DNA of 64,000 nt from Pseudocercospora fijiensis CIRAD86 (lineage: Eukaryota > Ascomycota > Dothideomycetes > Mycosphaerellales > Mycosphaerellaceae): contig NW_006921535.1 in assembly GCF_000340215.1 (NCBI RefSeq), positions 3,049,323 through 3,113,322 on the forward strand, in the 5' to 3' direction. Shown piece by piece: positions 11,645 to 21,345 of this stretch (positions are counted from its first letter, which is position 1; each line of letters begins with the position of its first letter). The notes beneath the pieces are model-generated. The model did not search any database, was not told the DNA's origin, and saw nothing but the letters and a program-made list of their open reading frames with translations. The position numbers were made by a program, and so were the translations under genes.

Positions 11645-11879
11645 TAATGTCTAGACTTAGATACCCAGATTGCGCAAAGATATATCGTAGAAATGCATGT
11701 GTTCAGACTTGCTCTTGCCTTTCACATGCGTGCCTTCCGATTTGCTGCATGCTGACTAACCCCGCTGCAGGGTCCAAGCTTCACTAGTTCTTGAGCACCT
11801 GCTGCTTCTTTTTCTGCGTGGCCACCGACAAACGACAACGCACCCGCAAGACGCACTGGTTTCGGCGCACACCAGCACA

Positions 11880-14030
11880 ATGCGTCTCCGCGTCCGAATC
11901 GAACGCAACGAATTGCCAGCTGTGCAAGTGCTATGGAGCATCGAGCCCACCGAGACGAATAATACCATCTCACAGTTCCTCGAACGCGTAAATGAGCGGT
12001 TTCCGTTAGAAGGCAATACTTGGGGCTTAGACGACTACTCAGTCACGGTTGCCGGCTACGAAGCGACGCACTATTCCGAGCTTGGCAACACGTTCAAAGA
12101 CGAAGACGAGGTGGTGATCAAACCGCTAGGTTTTGCGGAGTTGAGGACGAGGACTTTGACAGGCAGAGACCAAATCACGCAGGATGGACGTCATTTGCTG
12201 GATGGCGTCCCTTTTGGGAAGCCGCTGCTGAAGAGACCGAGGCGACCGGACGTGCGCATACCTCCGAGAAAGAAGCAGAGGGTCGAGCTAGAAGATGGTG
12301 ACGAGCAGGCATTGGTACGGGTGGAGGAGGAGGAGGAGATACTGGATGAGGACGATGAGGATGACGAAGACGATGGAGATTTCAATGAGGATGCGCTGGA
12401 GGACGCTGTGGAGAGCGAACAAGAGTCGGACGACAGCGATGAGAGTTCGGAAGAGGATAGTGATTCAAGCGACAGCGACAGCTCTAGCGACTCAAGTGAG
12501 AGTGAGAGTGAGAGTAAGAGTGAAAGTGAAAGTGAAAGTGAGAGTGACTCGGACAGCTCGAGTGAGGTTTCGTGGGATGGCGTCGAAGACCGTGATAACA
12601 TCGCATCTGTTGACACGGTCATCGTCACCGACAACCCACAAACCAACAAACCTTCTGCCGCCGCTACTCCCGAGCAGCACAAAATAGTCAGAGCTGCCAA
12701 CGCTTCTTCAAACACTCCACCACACGAGGGTCAGAGCAAGACAAAGGACCGAAACGTGCGCCGCCGCGACACCAAGAAATTGAAGTGCCTCAAGGATCAA
12801 GGACTTCTGCCTCCGACTGCCGCGCTCAAGGATCTGTACGAGTACGATATGCAACACGATCGGCAAAAAATGCTCGCGAACATGGAACACGACCGACAGC
12901 AACTGCTTGACCCGATCGCTCAAGGCGGCATAGATGTCAGCGATGTCCCTGCAACAAATGGTCAACTCCAGTCCACAGATGGTGATGAGCCGCCAGAGGA
13001 AGAGCCTGTGCATCGACCCGAAAAGCCTATCGTGGAAGCAATTCCAGCGACCGAGGGGCCACAGGAACCGCCTGCTATTGTAGAACAAGCCAACCCATAC
13101 ATCAACGAGGTAGGAGGTGAATCCGAAGCACCTACCAGACGCGCCCGTCTCGACCTCAAAGGCATGAACCGAATGGTCTTTAGCTCCCTCGGCCTTCGTA
13201 CGCCTAAAACACAAGCAGACCGCGACGCGTTACAGAAGAAGCTTGCAGCCCGGCCTAAGAAGTCGCTGCCTGCACAAGCAGCTGTACTGCAAAACGAGCA
13301 GACTGTCGAAGATGATGAAGATCCCGAGGCTTGGCGCCAAAAGGTTAACTTGACAGCTGTCGAATGTCTTGATGAGGGTGTCGAGCTCAGCGCGCCAGAC
13401 TTTCCCTTCCAGCAGCGATGGGACCCACAATATCAGTACACCAAGAAGCGCGCCGCGAGTAGCACCAAGTCGAAGCGGAACAAGAAGAGAAGAGTCCGGG
13501 CGAATGGCAGCCATGAAGACTACGTGGAGACTTACGATAAGTACAACCAAAATGGAGGCCGCGATGCACTTAATTATGACGACCGCGAGGACGACGAGGA
13601 TGACTTTGACGACTCATACTGGGAGGAAGGCGCGCTCCTGGAGAATGACGAAGATATCGAATCCGAGACTGATCCCAGCAATGGCTTTCCGAAATTGCCA
13701 AAAGACACTACCGAGCTACCCACACTCGCCGAGGCCGATGCCAAGGAAGGCGATGTCGTGGTTTTCGAGGAACTCTCAGTCTCTGCAGCCACTTCTTGGG
13801 CACCTCAGACCGTCACCAAGCTAGCCAAGCTCGGCAGCAAGACCATCGAGGGCTGGACCGTTACCGAAGCTCCGAGTCGCGCAAAGCAGTACGATGAAGA
13901 TGGAAATCGCGTATATAGCAAGTTCGAGATGGAAAGCTTCAGCGAGGACGGAGAAGAGGAGGAGCCGAGAACCATGCAATGGACAGAGCTACAAGGCATC
14001 AGACTGTTGAAGCGAGATGAGAGTATCTAG
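11880..14030 (+). CDS. Coilin-like nuclear protein with N-terminal DUF7357 domain
   Basis: The frame has 716 codons. Residues 1-110 form a ubiquitin-like fold typical of DUF7357/coilin N-termini (MRLRVRIERNELP, then TISQFLERVNERFPLE, WGLDDYSVTVAGYEA and FKDEDEVVIKPL). A basic segment RIPPRKKQR (about 126-134) looks like a nuclear signal. A very acidic Asp/Glu/Ser tract at about 148-235 is encoded by a GAGAGT-type microsatellite. A second basic segment lies near 538-550. The C-terminal 100 residues (EGDVVVFEEL onward) resemble the Tudor-like end of coilin. Such proteins are thought to act in Cajal-body or snRNP-related nuclear RNA metabolism; for fungi this is inference. The stop is a TAG at 14028-14030. 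The same frame continues open after it into a PRP5-like domain, and a possible intron at 14023-14082 would remove the stop. Confidence 0.7.
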   Translation: MRLRVRIERNELPAVQVLWSIEPTETNNTISQFLERVNERFPLEGNTWGLDDYSVTVAGYEATHYSELGNTFKDEDEVVIKPLGFAELRTRTLTGRDQITQDGRHLLDGVPFGKPLLKRPRRPDVRIPPRKKQRVELEDGDEQALVRVEEEEEILDEDDEDDEDDGDFNEDALEDAVESEQESDDSDESSEEDSDSSDSDSSSDSSESESESKSESESESESDSDSSSEVSWDGVEDRDNIASVDTVIVTDNPQTNKPSAAATPEQHKIVRAANASSNTPPHEGQSKTKDRNVRRRDTKKLKCLKDQGLLPPTAALKDLYEYDMQHDRQKMLANMEHDRQQLLDPIAQGGIDVSDVPATNGQLQSTDGDEPPEEEPVHRPEKPIVEAIPATEGPQEPPAIVEQANPYINEVGGESEAPTRRARLDLKGMNRMVFSSLGLRTPKTQADRDALQKKLAARPKKSLPAQAAVLQNEQTVEDDEDPEAWRQKVNLTAVECLDEGVELSAPDFPFQQRWDPQYQYTKKRAASSTKSKRNKKRRVRANGSHEDYVETYDKYNQNGGRDALNYDDREDDEDDFDDSYWEEGALLENDEDIESETDPSNGFPKLPKDTTELPTLAEADAKEGDVVVFEELSVSAATSWAPQTVTKLAKLGSKTIEGWTVTEAPSRAKQYDEDGNRVYSKFEMESFSEDGEEEEPRTMQWTELQGIRLLKRDESI

Positions 14031-14423
14031 GAGAACCATCCTTCGCAACAACTCCCTGATCCCAAGCTCTCCAAGGCTGCAGCCGTAGCAGCAAATATCA
14101 AGTCTCGCCTGGAGATGGAGTCAAGCTTTGCGTCGCGCTTCTCCATGAAAGAGAACCCACACCGCGACGCAGGGCGGTTTCAAGACGCTCTCGAGATCAA
14201 CGATGTCTCGAGAGAGGTGAGAACTAAGCTGGTGAGTAGGACGCAGCAGGCGAAGATTTTGGAGATGGTGGGTGGGGTGAGTATTACGCAAAAGGGTAGG
14301 TATTATCCACCTGGAGACGTCGCGACTCCGGGTGGTGAGCCTAGGCTTTACCTTTTGGTAGAAAGCCAGGAGCAGGAGAAGGTGGAGGCGGCGATGAGTG
14401 AGCTGAAGAAGCTCATTGGGTAA
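14031..14423 (+). pseudogene. Orphan C-terminal KH-like domain of a PRP5/DDX46-type helicase
   Basis: In the same frame as the upstream coilin-like gene, directly after its TAG, 130 codons read without interruption to a TAA at 14421-14423. The first ATG is at 14115. The product shows AAAVAANIKSRL, then FQDALEINDV, GVSITQKGRYYPPGD and LYLLVESQEQEKVEAAM, a close match in layout to the KH-like C-terminus of Prp5/DDX46 DEAD-box helicases (ALEINDFPQ, ITIRGTYFPPGK, IYLAIES). No helicase core is present nearby. The terminal TAA lies inside GTAAGT, a perfect splice donor, so the fragment may have been copied with an intron boundary. It may be a relic, a separate small gene, or the last exon of the upstream gene if bases 14023-14082 are spliced out (donor GTATCT, branch CTGAT, acceptor CAG, 60 bases, frame kept). 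Confidence 0.6.
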
Positions 14424-14594
14424 GTTTTCGCGTTTTTTTGGCTTTTTGGCGTTTTCCTTTTGTGTTTCGGCGACGGCAGCGGCATCAGTGGCAGCAGAGT
14501 TTAAAGCAGCATGGGTTAAGATGGCGTGGGGATTGGAGCGGGCGTTAGGTGAGGCGTTGGTGGTGCGAGGGTAGGTAATGTGTAATGAGAGGTT

Positions 14595-15020
14595 TGTGGG
14601 TTCACTTGTTCGACGCTTCCATGAAAGATGTGCTACAATGCTGACTAGGTATGGTCTCGATCCTCGCGGGCATTGGAGTGGGATGGAGTGTGAGACAGGT
14701 TGAGTAAGCCTGGCATCTCGCCTGCTTTTCAATGCTTCTGCGGGTGGCAATGTAGCAACGCCTCTTGGGTGCAATTTGGAAGCTTATGGGTGTAGGAGCG
14801 TGATGGAGGGTGAAGAGGACAATAACAATATACAGCTGGCGTCTCATGTGCTTCTTCGCGCTTCTGGGGATGGCAGCGTGGTAATGCGTCTCGGGTATAA
14901 CCTGGAGCTTAACAGAAATTGGAACTTGTCGGAGTGCGTAAAGGGTGAAATACAGATGGCATCCCTCTTGCATATCCATGCTTCCGTGATTGACAATACG
15001 GCAGTACTTACCGGGTAGGA
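14595..15020 (-). repeat. Degenerate tandem repeat, unit about 120-126 bases
   Basis: Three starts of a shared TGGCATCTC-like motif lie at 14711, 14837 and 14957, with a fourth partial copy before them; each is followed by a TGCTTC(T/C)G(C/T)G box and a CAAT...GGGT box. Copies are perhaps 60-70 per cent alike by eye. On the minus strand the array is open from 14979 to 14602 (125 codons) with a repeating 40-42-residue pattern, because units are multiples of three. Whether it is translated is unknown. Confidence 0.6.
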
Positions 15021-15033
15021 TCTGGGACCTTTC

Positions 15034-15720
15034 GTGAGACGAACGTGCTTTGGAGGCGCAAAAGGCGAGTGCAACGGCTCACAAGGCATGGAATCGACTC
15101 AAGCTGACATGGAACTGCTCAGCCCACGAACTGTGTTCTCGGGTGCCCAGATGATGACGCTTTGGTGGAGTCGAAGGAAGCAAGCGAGCGCATATCCTGA
15201 CCTCCTGGCTCAAGATCTCTCAGTGCTTCTGCGGTCAGGAGCAGACAATGTATCTGCTGTTACTTTTCCAGCGTCGAGCTCATCCACCTACGTAGCTGAA
15301 GTTCAATTGAGCTCAAGAATGAAGCTTTGGAAACCCCGGCATCTGGGCCTGCAGATATTAGGCGGGATATGGTTGCCCTCCGCCTATCTGTCAGCGATCT
15401 CGAGCAGGCCTCAGCACCTGAGAAGGATTGCCTCGCATGCTCAACCTCTTGATATCAGGCACGCAGGAATGCCCAAAGCCTCCTCACACAACAGAGTCAT
15501 GATCGCAATCGGTTACCAAGCACCCTGGTGTCAAAATCATACTCAACGTCTCTACTTACCTTTGAAGCACGCCAATTTCTGGATGCGAGCTGGAGGACAG
15601 GATGTTGAGGCACGAGCAGGATTTGTGGAGGATGGTGACGAAGAGAAGATGTGGAAGAATTATGACCTTGCGTTTGAGCCGAGTGTGGATGTTGATTGGA
15701 GGGGTTTGGCGAGGTTGTGA
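15034..15720 (+). CDS. Uncertain hypothetical reading frame
   Basis: The frame has 228 codons and resembles no family I recognise. The last 50 residues (FWMRAGGQDVEARAGFVEDG onward) are charged and protein-like, while the first half looks like translated non-coding sequence with scattered Cys, Trp and Ser. It could be the last exon of a gene whose earlier exons are not obvious, or chance. It starts just after the tandem array. Confidence 0.25.
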   Translation: MRRTCFGGAKGECNGSQGMESTQADMELLSPRTVFSGAQMMTLWWSRRKQASAYPDLLAQDLSVLLRSGADNVSAVTFPASSSSTYVAEVQLSSRMKLWKPRHLGLQILGGIWLPSAYLSAISSRPQHLRRIASHAQPLDIRHAGMPKASSHNRVMIAIGYQAPWCQNHTQRLYLPLKHANFWMRAGGQDVEARAGFVEDGDEEKMWKNYDLAFEPSVDVDWRGLARL

Positions 15721-16091
15721 GATGGGAAGTGCGAGTGACACGGCAAAGATCTTGCAAGAACTCATGCAGCCTTCAAGCGATCTGACTAACTTACGATCAA
15801 ACATTTAATGCACGAGAATATTGCAAATGAAGTCTCTACGATGAACTTCCATCAACGAGGCTGTCATGTCACCAAGACTCCCACCACGCGCGTCAATTCG
15901 GAAACTTATACACTTCACGATTTCTTCAGCCAAGACGACAATGGGATCAACACATCAATCACCTCACGAGCACAGAAAAAAGGAAAATTCAAAAGATTTG
16001 TTTGCACATCGTTTCATTGAATGCCATCACAGTCCATGCTGCTGTTTGTAAAGACCACAGCTCAAACCCAAGTGCCGCTGCACATCCAATT

Positions 16092-16267
16092 AAGCTGCTA
16101 CAACGCGGAAGAGACGATCGCGGAGCGCTGAAAGTCCACCATCCAAAATACCATGAAGCTGCTTCAACGCGAGAGAACTTGTCGCGGAGCGCTATTATGC
16201 AGAACACCAATCCTCATTCCATCAGGCTGCTTCTACGCGGTAAGAACTTGTCGCGGAGCGCAAATGT
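16092..16267. repeat. Three degenerate 63-69-base tandem units
   Basis: Units start at 16092, 16155 and 16224 with A(A/G)GCTGCTTCAACGCG-like sequence and share GTCGCGGAGCGC about 25 bases further on. They lie downstream of the CDC20 stop codon. Confidence 0.7.
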
Positions 16268-16313
16268 GCAAACAAAAAAACCCCCCCCATTGCCATACCA
16301 AAACATGTTGCGA

Positions 16314-16392
16314 CTGCGATCTGCAGAGATCGCAGCACAACTCCATTTTCCACCGAACTCCGTTGTGACGACTGCGATCTGCAAAGATCGCA
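16314..16392. repeat. Two matching hairpins downstream of CDC20
   Basis: At 16314-16335 a 9-base stem CTGCGATCT / AGATCGCAG encloses loop GCAG. At 16373-16392 an 8-base stem TGCGATCT / AGATCGCA encloses GCAA. The two are arms of a 59-base direct repeat. They sit 90-165 bases beyond the CDC20 stop and could lie in its 3' untranslated region. Confidence 0.65.
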
Positions 16393-16480
16393 ACACAACT
16401 TTCATTTGCTAACCACGGTAGGCGCCACAGACGATATCTCACATCGATGTATGAATGTGATTATCAACAGCTGTGCTTCT

Positions 16481-18346
16481 CTACCTGATAGTGGTTGCCT
16501 TGGTCAGAGAGGCCTTGACGTTAGCACTGCCAGCGCCAACGAGGTTGCCCGAACCTGGCTTCTTCTCAAAGACCTTCCAAAATTTGAGTGACTCGTCCGC
16601 AGCAGCGGTAGCGAGCATCTGACCATCTGGTGAGAGGGCTGAGTGCAGAACCCGCGACTCGTGAGCTGGGATCTCGATGTTCTTGACGAGAGATGGGTAC
16701 TGCCAGATGGACAGGGAGTTGTCTGGGAAGCCAGAGGAGGAGACAAGCTCCTTGTAGGCTGTGCTCCATCGAAGGGAGGTGACTTGGCTGCCGGTGTCGA
16801 TGCTATTGACACGGGCTCCAGACGTGGTGTTCCAGAAGTGGATGTTGCGGTCGTGAGATCCACCGCCAGTGGCAAGGAGGTTGCTTTGCCATGGGCACCA
16901 AGCCAGAGCCTTGACAGCGGCTTTGTGGTTGGTCTTTTGGAACTTGGGAGCGTTGAGTGAGCGAGCATCCCAGATTGTGACGATGTTGTCGTTGCCGCCA
17001 GTGGCGAGCTGGGCGCCGTCAGGGCGCCATTCGAGGCCGCAAACCTCGGAGGTGTGTGAGATAAGTTCAGCAATTTTGTGCTGTGCGACGCGGACGTCGT
17101 GGTTGTAGACAAGGCCGCTGCGTGCGCCAGTAGAGAGGATATGTTTGTTCCATCCCATGACTGAGACGCGAGAGTCGTGGCCGTACATCGATCGGAGCTT
17201 GGTGCCGTCTTCGGCATCCCAGATCTGGACTTCGCCAGTACCGAGACCGGCGGCGACATAGGCACCATCGCCGCTCCATTTGACCGATGAGATGTATGTG
17301 TCAGAAGGGCAGTCGAAGAGGCTCTGCACAGAGCCTGTCTCCGCAGACCAAACATAGACACTCTTGTCGAGACCGATGGCGACTTGGTTGCCAGAAGACC
17401 AGTCGAGAAGGTTGAGGTAGTAGTCGTCGACTAGGCCGGGAGCGTCAAGCACACGCTCGGGTGCAGTAAGCACGCGACGCTTGAACTGCGATGCCGATGC
17501 GGCAATTGGCTTAAGCGGCCGGTTGTATTGAGATCGGAGGTCGATCGGACGGGATGACTCTGGAGGAGCAGGCTTGAAGGCGAGAATGCGCGTCTTGTGG
17601 CCAACACCGCAGGCCTCAGTGAGGGCCTGCTTGTATGCGGTGGTGCTAGGGCTCTGCTTCTTGGTTGGTTCGTCATCGTTCTCGTCGTCCGAGTCGTTGT
17701 CATCGAGGTTGAGATCCTCGAGAGAAAGTGATGCGAGGACATCGTGTGATGAGCGTGGACGGCCGAAGTCGAAAGCGCTGGCAACACCGGCGAGGTGTGC
17801 CGACCCATCAGAGGCGCTCGACTTGGGGCGTCGTCCTGGAGTTCGCTCGCCATCAAGCTTGATTGCTGCGATTTGGGCGGAGATAGCTTCAGTGTCACGG
17901 TTTGGAATGAAGCGATCGGCATCCTTGTAGCTGATTTTGCCTTGATTTCTCTTTGGTGTTCGGTGGACAGAGCTAGACCGTGCGTTGTGGATTCTTGATG
18001 GAGTGTTCTTTGTGGATGTACTTGTACTTGGGTTTGGGCCCGTGCCGGTGAGGGCAAAGTCGTTTGTTGTGACTTGTTGGAGATTGCGTGGTGATTGTGG
18101 TCCACGACGGGCAATATTGAATTTTGGTGAATCACGAACGTTGGTCTTGCTCTGGGCACGTGAGAATCGGGCGTTTAGGTTGATGTTGATGTTGTTGCTA
18201 TGGATGCTCTCGCCAGCCTCGATGTTGGCAGTCTTTGGTGTTGACTGTGGCGACGGTGTGAGAGGTGCACAACCGCCGGCGAGGCGCGCGCCGAAGACGC
18301 CATCGCGTCTCTGCTTGATGGGGGTTAAGACCGAAGCAGTTGCCAT
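16481..18346 (-). CDS. cdc20: CDC20/Slp1 activator of the anaphase-promoting complex
   Basis: This intact frame has 621 codons. The C-box is explicit: DRFIPNR at residues 144-150. A run of WD40 repeats fills residues of about 290-600, beginning after a VLDAPGLVDDYYLNLLDWSS block diagnostic of Cdc20/Cdh1, and includes CGLEWRPDGAQLATGGNDN. The protein ends in Ile-Arg, the IR tail that docks on APC/C TPR subunits. The N-terminal 140 residues are Ser/Thr/Pro rich and disordered. KISYKDADRFIPNR and the GNQVAIGLDKSVYVW block favour Cdc20 over Cdh1. It selects securin and B-type cyclins for ubiquitination at the metaphase-anaphase transition. The start is the first ATG, with the divergent kelch-BTB gene 726 bases away. 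Downstream it faces the repeat-bearing intergenic region. Confidence 0.92.
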   Translation of the reverse strand: MATASVLTPIKQRRDGVFGARLAGGCAPLTPSPQSTPKTANIEAGESIHSNNININLNARFSRAQSKTNVRDSPKFNIARRGPQSPRNLQQVTTNDFALTGTGPNPSTSTSTKNTPSRIHNARSSSVHRTPKRNQGKISYKDADRFIPNRDTEAISAQIAAIKLDGERTPGRRPKSSASDGSAHLAGVASAFDFGRPRSSHDVLASLSLEDLNLDDNDSDDENDDEPTKKQSPSTTAYKQALTEACGVGHKTRILAFKPAPPESSRPIDLRSQYNRPLKPIAASASQFKRRVLTAPERVLDAPGLVDDYYLNLLDWSSGNQVAIGLDKSVYVWSAETGSVQSLFDCPSDTYISSVKWSGDGAYVAAGLGTGEVQIWDAEDGTKLRSMYGHDSRVSVMGWNKHILSTGARSGLVYNHDVRVAQHKIAELISHTSEVCGLEWRPDGAQLATGGNDNIVTIWDARSLNAPKFQKTNHKAAVKALAWCPWQSNLLATGGGSHDRNIHFWNTTSGARVNSIDTGSQVTSLRWSTAYKELVSSSGFPDNSLSIWQYPSLVKNIEIPAHESRVLHSALSPDGQMLATAAADESLKFWKVFEKKPGSGNLVGAGSANVKASLTKATTIR

Positions 18347-19071
18347 ATCTGCAAAATGATTTTTTTCTGGCGTTGAAAATGTGGATGCTGTAGCAGATGG
18401 TCTCGATCAAGAGTACCTGTTAGTGTGGATGCAGGTATTTGTCGGTCTGTAACTTGTAGGGTTGTTTGGCAGGGCTCAGAGCCTTGAAAGCGTTGTGATA
18501 GCCTTGCTGAAAGATTTTGGTCTTTGGGATGGGTGAGGAGAAGAGGAAGAGTAGGAAAGCGGGAGGAAAGTAGGATTTTGTAAGGACTGTTGACACTCGC
18601 TTTCGGATCTGGTGCACAGAGCAACGAGCTACTAAGCGATATCTCGGGACTAACCGAGACCACGACAAAATCACGATACCGCAACAATAAGCAGCAACCC
18701 TTGCAAATGGAGATATTTGATTCAAAGGCCACGATTTCCGTTCTCGCTCCGTTGCTGCCTACAGATATTGCATTACTAATAATTGTAGACAATATCGAGC
18801 CTACAGACACCTGGCACCTCGCCGGTCTGCGGGAAGTCCGAACGCAGCGACGTCACGATGAGTAATCGAACCTTCATCTGTCCGCTACACCCAGGATGCA
18901 GGTGCAGGAACGAAACTTTACCCTGGCAGCGGCAGCGGCAGCGGCAGTGGCAACCAGCCCGCCGAGCCAGCCTCACTACAGTACGACTGTCGCCCGCGTG
19001 CACGATTCTCACCTCGACGAAACGCGGAAGTCGCTGCGACTCCCCACGATAATGCGCAAGCTGTAAAGTGC
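18347..19071. promoter_or_regulatory. Shared upstream region of divergent CDC20 and kelch-BTB genes
   Basis: The 725 bases lie between two divergent start codons. They include a GGCAGC-type repeat run near 18927-18952 close to the kelch-BTB start. I see no additional gene. Confidence 0.5.
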
Positions 19072-21345
19072 ATGGACGACGTACCCACCACATTCCGCCC
19101 CTCCGTCTCCACCCACCAGCCTCCGCTGCCGCCTTTGTTCCCTGCGGCACTTGCTGGTCCCTCCGCCCCTTCAATGGCTTCCGCGGGAGCCTCGCGCATC
19201 TCCAGCATGTCGAACAATACCTATGTCATGAGCGGCTCGCCGACCAAGAACAGCAGGCGCAGAACTGCCGAGCCTTACATGCCCAAGATAATCACAACTG
19301 TAGGGCAGCGTCCGGCATGTTTGGTGAATGCCTCGGTGACGTATGTTGGAAATGATCTGATCTACGCGTTTGGGGGGTTCGACCAGTACACCGATGAAGT
19401 CTACAACCACGTCCTGAAGCTTAATCTGGCTGCGCGACAATGGAGCCTCGTGGATAACTACGGCGACATCCCGGGTGTGAGAATGGGCCACACCTCGTGC
19501 TTATGGCAAGGAGACAAGCTGTTGGTGTATGGCGGCGAGAACGAACACAGACAGCATCTGTCCGACGTCGTGATCTTTGATATCAAGACTGCGCACTGGA
19601 CACAGCCTGAGATCAATGGACCCATACCTCGAGGAAGAGCGAGGCACTCTGCAGTCATTCAGGATGACAAACTCTTCATATGTGGAGGCATGAGTGGAAG
19701 CGACAATGGAGTGCTGGACGATATATGCTATCTTGACCTCAAGACCTGGACTTGGAGCCGAACATGGCGATTTGTGCCTAGATTTGATCACTCGAGTTGG
19801 GTCTGGGGCGGAAAGATCTGGGTGAGCGGTGGAATGGGCGAAGAAATGGAGCGCACAAGTGAGATCTGGTGGCTTGACTTTCGGGGCTCTCCAGCTTTCG
19901 AAGGAGGTCCGAGCTATGGGACCGGCTCAGAGAGTGGCAGGCCTATGGAGCGATATTCGAGCTACACGTATGGTGGAACTCCTACACCCGCCCCAGCAAT
20001 GACAAGCTATGCTGCAAATACTGGCGTGCAGTCGAACTCGGCGACTCAAATCCAGCGCGCACCTCCCGTCGCTCCAGGAGCTATCAGCAGTGTCAAGTTC
20101 ATCTCTTCCCCGAACTTACCTATGCAGAACGTCGGCACTCATTTTCATGTCTTCAGCTCTGGCTGTATGCTGGACTTTGTGACACCAGCGACCAATATGC
20201 CACTCGAGACGTCTCTCTCTGCATTAGATCTCGACACGTTGCGATGGCAGAAATTAGCCGATGGCAAGGACCTGTTCAGCCCTCTCTACCGATGGCATTA
20301 TTGCTGTCTTGATCCAGACGGCACTCATGCTTGGCTGCTCGGATGCCCAAGAGAAGTGCGCAATGGCGGCAATGGTGGCGACTCTGAAGAATATCTCTCG
20401 GATGTGCTTCCAATTGACTTGCGCAAATTCGGTCTGCTCGGAAACAAATTGAGTCAAGAAGCTCGCCTTGAGCAAAAGATCCCAACATCCGACACCAATG
20501 CCTCATCTCACCTTTCTGCTATTGGAGCCGACTTGGCGCGTACGTTCAATCAGCCACCTGAAAGTGGATCTGGAACCGACTTTACTATCACGGCTCTACG
20601 GGATGACACATACGACATCGATGGCATGTCCGATGACGGCACCATGTCTGGCAGTGTGGCAGATTCTGCAGAGGCAAGCAACAATACATCACCGCCAATT
20701 CATGTCCATCGACTCATCCTCAGCGCTCGCTGGCCGCATTTCGCACGACTGTACAATGCTCAGATGTCTGAGTTTCACACACGACGGATGCATATACCCG
20801 AGCCGTATCCCGCGGTCAAGGCCTTCCTCTACTACCTCTACACAGATTCAATCTCGAGCCCACCTGCAGAAAGTAATGCTGTAGGTGGCCCGACTCTCGA
20901 AGACGTTGCGAACATGCTCGTGATGAGCAATATTTACGACATGCCGCGACTTCGACATCTATGCGTCAACCGTCTCGTACGAGACTTGGACGTGCAACAT
21001 GGCGCACTGATATTCGATAGAGCGAACACTGCGCAAGAAGATTGGCTCAAGCGAAGAGCAGCGAGCTTCTGCATGACACACTGGGGCCGAATCGTGCGGA
21101 CTGATGGATTCAGACGGCTGAAGCGTGCAGCGATGCTAGAGCTTTGCGAAGGCGTTGATGCTGAAGGTCGCGTTGTTGGAGGCGACGAGTTGGAAGCTGT
21201 CGGAGGTCTTGGAGGCGCTCGGCTGGGCAGTGGAATGCTGTGGGGTAATGGTCGCAAACGAGGTCGTTTAGGGAGCACAAGTGGCACTACGGCGGACGGC
21301 GAGGAGGAAGGTGACGGTGACGATGAAGGCATGGAAATGAGCTAA
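19072..21345 (+). CDS. Kelch-repeat and BTB-domain protein (Ral2/LZTR1-like)
   Basis: The frame has 757 codons. Residues of about 75-275 hold kelch repeats: YAFGGFDQYTDEVYNHV, VRMGHTSCLWQGDKLLVYGGENE, RGRARHSAVIQDDKLFICGGMSG and SWVWGGKIWVSGGMGEE, each with the paired Gly and spaced Trp of a beta-propeller blade. More propeller-like sequence lies around residues 340-440. A BTB/POZ-like region follows at about 540-650 (IHVHRLILSARWPHFARLY, then FLYYLYTD) with a BACK-like helical part to about 700. The tail is acidic. The kelch-then-BTB order matches S. pombe Ral2 and animal LZTR1, which act on Ras through a ubiquitin ligase or as activator; that role is inference. The first ATG was chosen; alternatives at codons 35 and 46 are possible because the leader is Pro/Ala rich. 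Confidence 0.75.
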   Translation: MDDVPTTFRPSVSTHQPPLPPLFPAALAGPSAPSMASAGASRISSMSNNTYVMSGSPTKNSRRRTAEPYMPKIITTVGQRPACLVNASVTYVGNDLIYAFGGFDQYTDEVYNHVLKLNLAARQWSLVDNYGDIPGVRMGHTSCLWQGDKLLVYGGENEHRQHLSDVVIFDIKTAHWTQPEINGPIPRGRARHSAVIQDDKLFICGGMSGSDNGVLDDICYLDLKTWTWSRTWRFVPRFDHSSWVWGGKIWVSGGMGEEMERTSEIWWLDFRGSPAFEGGPSYGTGSESGRPMERYSSYTYGGTPTPAPAMTSYAANTGVQSNSATQIQRAPPVAPGAISSVKFISSPNLPMQNVGTHFHVFSSGCMLDFVTPATNMPLETSLSALDLDTLRWQKLADGKDLFSPLYRWHYCCLDPDGTHAWLLGCPREVRNGGNGGDSEEYLSDVLPIDLRKFGLLGNKLSQEARLEQKIPTSDTNASSHLSAIGADLARTFNQPPESGSGTDFTITALRDDTYDIDGMSDDGTMSGSVADSAEASNNTSPPIHVHRLILSARWPHFARLYNAQMSEFHTRRMHIPEPYPAVKAFLYYLYTDSISSPPAESNAVGGPTLEDVANMLVMSNIYDMPRLRHLCVNRLVRDLDVQHGALIFDRANTAQEDWLKRRAASFCMTHWGRIVRTDGFRRLKRAAMLELCEGVDAEGRVVGGDELEAVGGLGGARLGSGMLWGNGRKRGRLGSTSGTTADGEEEGDGDDEGMEMS

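Larger units (their letters stand above)
14424..16480. other. Repeat-bearing intergenic region between PRP5-like fragment and CDC20
   Basis: Two kilobases of normal composition hold no gene I recognise. The stretch contains a degenerate tandem array of about 120-base units (14595-15020), an uncertain reading frame (15034-15720), three 63-69-base units (16092-16267) and a pair of matching hairpins (16314-16392). Confidence 0.6.

Noticed and set aside
12191..12715. Minus-strand Ser/Leu-rich frame of 174 codons
   Set aside because: It is the complement of the acidic Asp/Glu/Ser tract of the coilin-like gene.
16092..16392. Repeat units with spacers resembling a CRISPR array
   Set aside because: The units are few and degenerate and vary in length, the organism is a fungus, and no cas genes exist.
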